Source: an uncultured Clostridia bacterium
GTDB taxonomy: Bacteria > Bacillota > Clostridia > Christensenellales > Aristaeellaceae
DNA length: 64,000 nt
NCBI GenBank assembly: GCA_947631405.1
Contig: CANRLC010000008.1
Span: 1-64,000, forward strand
Reading direction: 5' to 3'
Translations under genes and position numbers: made by a program
Shown: positions 60,158 to 64,000 of the stretch, one piece after another
How positions within the stretch are numbered: position 1 is the stretch's first letter
Layout: each line of letters begins with the position of its first letter
The notes under the pieces: generated by a model
Databases searched by the model: none
Told to the model about the DNA's origin: nothing
The model's input: the letters and a program-made list of their open reading frames with translations, nothing else

Positions 60158-60829
60158 ATGACTCGCGTATTCATCGTCGAGGACGACGAGGGCATCGCCT
60201 CGTCGCTCTGCCGTCACCTCGCCTCGTGGGGCTACGAGCCGCGCGCCTGCGAGGACTTCTTTCACGTCGCCGAGGCGTGTACCGCGTTCGACCCGCAGCT
60301 CGTGCTGCTCGACCTGTCGCTGCCCGTGCGCGACGGCTTTCACTGGTGCGCGGAGCTGCGGCGCGCGTCGCGCGTGCTGATCGTGTTTCTGTCCAGCGCC
60401 GACGACGCGATGAGCATCGTCACCGCGACGACGCTCGGCGCGGACGACTACATCGCCAAGCCGTTCGACCCGGCGGTGCTGCGCGCGAAGCTGCAGGCGC
60501 TGCTGCGCCGCGCCTACGATTACGGCGACGCGCCGGGCGCGCTCGAATACCGGGGCGCACGCCTCTCGCGCACGGACGCGACGCTGCGCGTGGGCGAGGA
60601 AACGGTTTCGCTCACCCGCAACGAATACCGCATCCTGCTCACGCTCATGGAGCGGCCCGGCGCGCTGGTCAGCCGTCAGACGCTGATGGAGCGCCTGTGG
60701 GAGACGGACAGCTTTGTGGACGAAAACACGCTCAGCGTGAACGTCGCCCGCCTGCGCCGCAAGCTGGAGGCGCTGGGCCTCGGCGGCATGATCGCCACGC
60801 GCAAGGGAATGGGGTACGCGCTCAAATGA
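60158..60829 (+). CDS. OmpR-family response regulator, BceR type
   Basis: This 223-residue regulator has a receiver domain (1-115) with acidic Asp9/Asp10, the phospho-acceptor Asp52 in 'LVLLDLSLP' and Lys in 'DDYIAKPFDP'. A winged-helix DNA-binding domain (130-223, 'LTRNEYRILLTLMERPGALVSRQTLMERLW') follows. It pairs with the overlapping intramembrane-sensing histidine kinase. In Firmicutes this group activates an adjacent BceAB-type transporter on exposure to cell-wall-active peptides. AAAGGAGG precedes the ATG. Candidate binding palindromes lie upstream of the transporter genes. Confidence 0.92.
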   Translation: MTRVFIVEDDEGIASSLCRHLASWGYEPRACEDFFHVAEACTAFDPQLVLLDLSLPVRDGFHWCAELRRASRVLIVFLSSADDAMSIVTATTLGADDYIAKPFDPAVLRAKLQALLRRAYDYGDAPGALEYRGARLSRTDATLRVGEETVSLTRNEYRILLTLMERPGALVSRQTLMERLWETDSFVDENTLSVNVARLRRKLEALGLGGMIATRKGMGYALK

Positions 60830-61815
60830 AACTGCTGCTTGCTTATCTGCGCGCGAGGCCGTTCTTCGCGCTCTCGGCGCTGCTGCTTTGCGTCTTCGCA
60901 TGCGTGTTCGCGCTCTGCGACCTGCCGCTGGGCGCGGTGGGCTACGCGTTCGCGCTGTGTGCGGCGCTGCTGCTCGCGCTGGGCGCGGCGGACTTTGCGC
61001 GCTTTCGCCGCAGGCATGCGCAGCTTCGCCGCGCCGGGGCCGACCTGCGCGCCGCGCTGCCGCTGCTGCCCGAGCCGCGCGATCTCATCGAGGCGGACTA
61101 TCAGGCGCTTTTGCGCGGGGCGGCGGACGGCTGGACGCGCGAGGTGGAGGACGTGCAGGCCCGCTACGAGGAGCGGATGGACTACTTCACCCTCTGGGCG
61201 CACCAGATCAAGACGCCCATCGCGGCGATGCGCCTGCGCCTGTCCGAGGAGGAAAACGATCTCTCCCGCGCGCTGCGCGCGGAGCTGATGAGCGTCGAGC
61301 GCTACGTCGAGATGGCAATGTGCTACCTGCGCCTGAGCGCCCAGAGCACGGATTACGCCTTCGCCCCGTGCGATCTGGGCGCGCTCTCCCGCGCTTGCGT
61401 GCGCAAGCTCGCGCCGCTGTTCATCGGCGGCCGCCTGCGCGTGCGCGTGGAGGCGGACGGCGTCACGGCGCTGACGGACGAAAAGTGGCTCGCCTTCGTG
61501 ATCGAGCAGCTCCTCACCAACGCGATCAAGTACACGCGCGCGGGCGGCGAGGTGAGCGTCACGGCGGAGGAAGGCCCGGTGCTGGTGATCGCCGACACGG
61601 GCGCGGGCATCGCGCCGGAGGATCTGCCGCGCGTGACGGAGCCGGGCTTCACCGGGCGCGCCGGGCGCGAGGACAAGCGCGCCAGCGGGCTGGGCCTCTA
61701 CCTGTGCAAGCGGGTGACGGACGCGCTGGGCCACGGCCTTTCCATCGACAGCAAGCCCGGCGAGGGCACGCGCGTGCGGCTCGATCTGCACACGCGCAGG
61801 CTGATCGGGGAGTAA
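60826..61815 (+). CDS. Intramembrane-sensing histidine kinase, BceS type
   Basis: This 329-residue kinase has two N-terminal membrane segments (about 13-31 and 37-57) with almost no extracellular loop, the hallmark of intramembrane-sensing kinases. The phospho-acceptor His126 is in 'LWAHQIKTPIAAM'. The ATPase domain shows 'LLTNAIKYTRAGGE', 'IADTGAGI' and 'ASGLGLYLCKRV'. Its start overlaps the regulator's stop (ATGA), so translation is coupled. Such kinases usually sense through their cognate BceAB transporter instead of binding peptide themselves. Confidence 0.93.
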   Translation: MKLLLAYLRARPFFALSALLLCVFACVFALCDLPLGAVGYAFALCAALLLALGAADFARFRRRHAQLRRAGADLRAALPLLPEPRDLIEADYQALLRGAADGWTREVEDVQARYEERMDYFTLWAHQIKTPIAAMRLRLSEEENDLSRALRAELMSVERYVEMAMCYLRLSAQSTDYAFAPCDLGALSRACVRKLAPLFIGGRLRVRVEADGVTALTDEKWLAFVIEQLLTNAIKYTRAGGEVSVTAEEGPVLVIADTGAGIAPEDLPRVTEPGFTGRAGREDKRASGLGLYLCKRVTDALGHGLSIDSKPGEGTRVRLDLHTRRLIGE

Positions 61816-61960
61816 CCTCAGTCTTAAAGAGCTTTGCAATTCCTCGGCAGGGATGTGGGGCGCCGCCCCACCGCCCCGCCTAGGGGCTTTTCGTTAGGGA
61901 ACGCCGCCGCTAGGCGGATCGCCCCTAGGTACCCTTCGGTACGCACAGCTTGAAAGATGA
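61816..61960. other. Hairpin-rich gap between the kinase and transporter genes
   Basis: No gene is visible. The gap holds nested inverted repeats: GTGGGGC/GCCCCAC (61855-61871), CCTAGGGGC (61879-61887) with GCCCCTAGG (61921-61929), and GTAC/GTAC around 61929-61942. It could be a terminator for the two-component genes or an unrelated intergenic repeat. It shares no clear core with the four-copy repeat family. Confidence 0.5.
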
Positions 61961-61991
61961 CAATAGGCTTTGATTTGAATAGAGCATGATC

Positions 61992-62067
61992 CTTACAAAA
62001 CCGTAAGATTCGGGCGGGGAAATGTAAGCCAAAGCGATGGCTTTACGCTCTCCGCCCGTGTTATGCT
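61992..62067 (+). promoter_or_regulatory. BceAB-type promoter with candidate response-regulator sites
   Basis: Two palindromes precede the transporter genes: CTTAC-AAAACC-GTAAG (61992-62007) and GTAAGCCA-AAGCGA-TGGCTTTAC (62024-62046, one extra base in an arm). The second ends 15 bp before a TATGCT -10 at 62062-62067 that lacks a proper -35. That is the arrangement expected for a promoter switched on by the phosphorylated response regulator. Confidence 0.6.
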
Positions 62068-62100
62068 CTTACCATCCACAAAAAAGGAGGCATGCGCGCT

Positions 62101-62865
62101 ATGGCTCTACTGGAAGTGCGCCAACTGAAAAAGACCTATATCACACGCTTTGGCGGAACGCGCGTGAACGCGCTGACCAACGTGACCTTCAGCGTGAACG
62201 AGGGCGAGTTCGTCGCGATCATGGGCGAATCCGGCTCCGGCAAGACCACGCTGCTCAACATCCTCGCCGGGCTGGACAGGCCGACGGGCGGGCTGGTCAC
62301 GCTGGGCGGGCAGTCGCTCGCCGATCTGCCGGAAAACAAGATGGCGGCGTTTCGCCGCGAGCAGCTGGGGTTCGTGTTTCAGGAGTTTAACCTGCTGGAC
62401 ACCTTCAGCGTGCGCGACAACATCCTCTTGCCGCTGGTGCTCTCCGGCACGCCCTACCGCGAGATGGAGGAGCGCCTTGCGCAGATCGCGGTGCGGCTGC
62501 GCATCGCGCCGCTGTTGGACAAGTACCCCTACGAGATCTCCGGCGGGCAGCGCCAGCGCGCGGCGGTGGCGCGCGCGCTCATCACGAAGCCGCGCATCGT
62601 GCTGGCGGACGAGCCGACCGGCGCGCTCGATTCCCGCGCGTCGGAGGAGCTGATGACGCTCTTTGAGCAGATTCATGAAGCCGGGCAGACGCTGCTCATG
62701 GTCACGCACTCCATTCGCGCGGCGTGCTCCGCCTCGCGCGTGCTCTTCATCAAGGACGGCGAGGTGTTCCACCAGCTCTACCGCGGCGACACCACCCCGG
62801 AGGCGATGTTCCAGCGCATCTCGGACACGCTGACGCTGCTGACGACGGGCGGTGATCGCGCATGA
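62101..62865 (+). CDS. ABC transporter ATP-binding protein, BceA type
   Basis: This 254-residue ATPase has the Walker A 'GESGSGKTTLLN', the Q-loop 'VFQEFNLLDTF', the signature 'ISGGQRQRAAVARAL' and the Walker B 'RIVLADEPTGALDS'. The pattern matches the MacB/BceA exporter-like group that pairs with FtsX-type permeases for antimicrobial-peptide detoxification. I use the ATG at 62101; AAAAAGGAGG ends 11 bp upstream, and the ATG at 62092 is too close. Its stop overlaps the permease start. Confidence 0.93.
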   Translation: MALLEVRQLKKTYITRFGGTRVNALTNVTFSVNEGEFVAIMGESGSGKTTLLNILAGLDRPTGGLVTLGGQSLADLPENKMAAFRREQLGFVFQEFNLLDTFSVRDNILLPLVLSGTPYREMEERLAQIAVRLRIAPLLDKYPYEISGGQRQRAAVARALITKPRIVLADEPTGALDSRASEELMTLFEQIHEAGQTLLMVTHSIRAACSASRVLFIKDGEVFHQLYRGDTTPEAMFQRISDTLTLLTTGGDRA

Positions 62866-64000
62866 GTTCGCTCTACCTGCGTCTGGCGGTGGACAACATC
62901 CGCAAAAACCGCCGCCTGTACGTCCCCTATGTGCTGCTCGGCTGCTCGATGGTCACGGTGGTCTACCTGCTGCTCTACCTCAATAGCGACCCCGGCGTGA
63001 TCGCGATGCCGGGCGCCGCCGCCGCGGCGAGCGTGCTGCTGGTCGGCGTGGTCGTGATGTTCGTCTTTTCCACGCTGTTTTTGCTCTACACGAACTCGTT
63101 CCTGATGAAGCGGCGCGCCAAGGAGCTTGGCCTATACAACACGCTGGGCCTGAGCAAGGGACACATCCTGCGCGTCGTCTTCTGGGAGACGGCGCTGTGC
63201 GCCGGGCTGGCGATCGCCTCCGGGCTGGCGCTGGGCGTGCTGGTCTCCAAGCTCGCCGCGATGGCGGTCATCCGCCTCATGGGCGGCGTGCCCACGTCGG
63301 AGTTCTCCGTGATGCCGGAGGGCCTGCTGCTCGACGCGGCGGGCTTTGCCGCCATCTACCTGCTCATCCTCATCCGCTCGTCGGTGAACGTGCTGCGCGT
63401 GCGGCCGCTGGAGCTGATGCGCCAGACGCAGGCCGGCGAGCGCCCGCCCAAGGGAAACGCGCTGCTGGCGGCGGCGGGCGTCGCGCTGCTGCTCTGCGGC
63501 TATGCGCTCGCGCTTCGCGGCAAGGGCGTGTTTGACGCGCTCACCGACTTCTTTATCGCGGTGCCGCTGGTCATCCTCGGCACGTTCGCGTGCTTTCGCA
63601 GCGCGAGCGTGTTCGTGCTCACGATGCTCCGCCGCAACAAGCGCTATTACTACAAGCAGAACCACTTCGTCTCCGTCTCCGGCATGGCCTACCGCATGAA
63701 GCGCAACGGCGACAGCCTCGGCTCGATCTGCATCCTGCTGACGATGGTGCTGGTCATGATGTGCTCGACGGCCTGCATGACCTTCGGCGCGGACGCCGCA
63801 ATGCTTCAGGCAAACCCCTATGAGATCGAGGTGACCTCGACCGGCGGCAAGCTGCCGCCCTACGGCGAGCTGCAAAGCGTCTGCGAGTCCGTGCTGACGC
63901 CGCGCGGCTTCACGCCCACGCGGGCGGTCTATCACCGCGCGGTCTCCACCGTCGCGCTGTTCGACCCGCGCGAACCCGAAAACCTGCGTCTCGGATACGA
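62862..64000 (+). CDS. FtsX-type ABC permease, BceB type (cut by window end)
   Basis: The first 379 codons of a large permease are present and run off the window. It starts with the ATG at 62862, overlapping the ATPase stop (ATGA). The N-terminal 'SSLYLRLAVDNIRKNRRLYVPYVLLG' and the FtsX block 'RRAKELGLYNTLGLSKGHIL' are typical of BceB. At least four membrane segments are visible before the large extracellular domain begins, near codon 315. BceB family members usually have about 650 residues and ten helices, so roughly 270 residues should lie beyond the edge. Confidence 0.9.
   Translation, partial: MSSLYLRLAVDNIRKNRRLYVPYVLLGCSMVTVVYLLLYLNSDPGVIAMPGAAAAASVLLVGVVVMFVFSTLFLLYTNSFLMKRRAKELGLYNTLGLSKGHILRVVFWETALCAGLAIASGLALGVLVSKLAAMAVIRLMGGVPTSEFSVMPEGLLLDAAGFAAIYLLILIRSSVNVLRVRPLELMRQTQAGERPPKGNALLAAAGVALLLCGYALALRGKGVFDALTDFFIAVPLVILGTFACFRSASVFVLTMLRRNKRYYYKQNHFVSVSGMAYRMKRNGDSLGSICILLTMVLVMMCSTACMTFGADAAMLQANPYEIEVTSTGGKLPPYGELQSVCESVLTPRGFTPTRAVYHRAVSTVALFDPREPENLRLGY

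Noticed and set aside
1-64000. tRNA, rRNA, riboswitches, CRISPR arrays, prophage or integrase genes
   Set aside because: None recognised on either strand by reading. A covariance-model scan would be needed to exclude small structured RNAs.

Overview
The window comes from a chromosome of a high-GC, endospore-forming Firmicute (class Clostridia). The evidence is SpoIIE, an intact sigma-K, a YhcN/YlaJ-type spore lipoprotein, VanW-family proteins, LplABC-type sugar importers paired with a YesL-like protein, and AGGAGG-type ribosome binding sites throughout. A gut or plant-fibre-degrading relative of the Christensenellales/Oscillospirales is my best guess, but this is inference. Apart from one short AT-rich island, base composition is uniformly GC-rich.

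Layout. (1) 0.3-17 kb is mostly housekeeping and sporulation on the minus strand: an ECF sigma factor with a PepSY-type membrane partner, spoIIE, rmuC, a spore lipoprotein, a nucleoside kinase, a flavoprotein, an RpiR-type regulator, surE, two VanW proteins, a zinc-ribbon protein, efp and sigK. (2) 17-28 kb is one long minus-strand sugar operon: GH94-like phosphorylase, two ABC permeases, solute-binding protein, YesL-like protein, GH42 beta-galactosidase and a beta-lactamase-fold hydrolase. It diverges from a GH95 gene. (3) 31-42 kb holds GH115, a MATE transporter and a divergent pair of pectin operons: acetylesterase plus GH28 on the minus strand, GH105 plus GH112 on the plus strand. (4) 42.1-44.1 kb is a low-GC island with a complete type II restriction-modification pair. 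(5) 44.2-49 kb is a second LplABC-type importer with a divergent AraC regulator. (6) 49-57 kb has an SDR dehydrogenase, an EAL protein, a second MATE transporter, an archaeal-type AspRS, and LarC translationally coupled to a GH127 arabinofuranosidase. (7) 57.7-64 kb has uvrC, a DUF1292 protein and a BceRS-BceAB-type antimicrobial-peptide module that runs off the end.

How the genes fit together: none of the glycan enzymes shows a signal peptide, so I read the locus as an intracellular finishing line for imported plant oligosaccharides. Rhamnogalacturonan-I is the most coherent substrate. The acetylesterase would deacetylate, GH105 would remove unsaturated uronate ends, GH28 would trim galacturonate, and GH112 would phosphorolyse galactosyl-rhamnose. 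GH42, GH95 and GH127 would take side-chain galactose, fucose or galactose, and arabinose. GH115 suggests glucuronoxylan or arabinogalactan as well.

The window also carries four copies of a roughly 245-bp intergenic repeat with terminal inverted repeats and a run of four internal hairpins. This MITE-like family is the most conspicuous feature that gene annotation alone would miss. No tRNA, rRNA, CRISPR array or intact transposase was seen.
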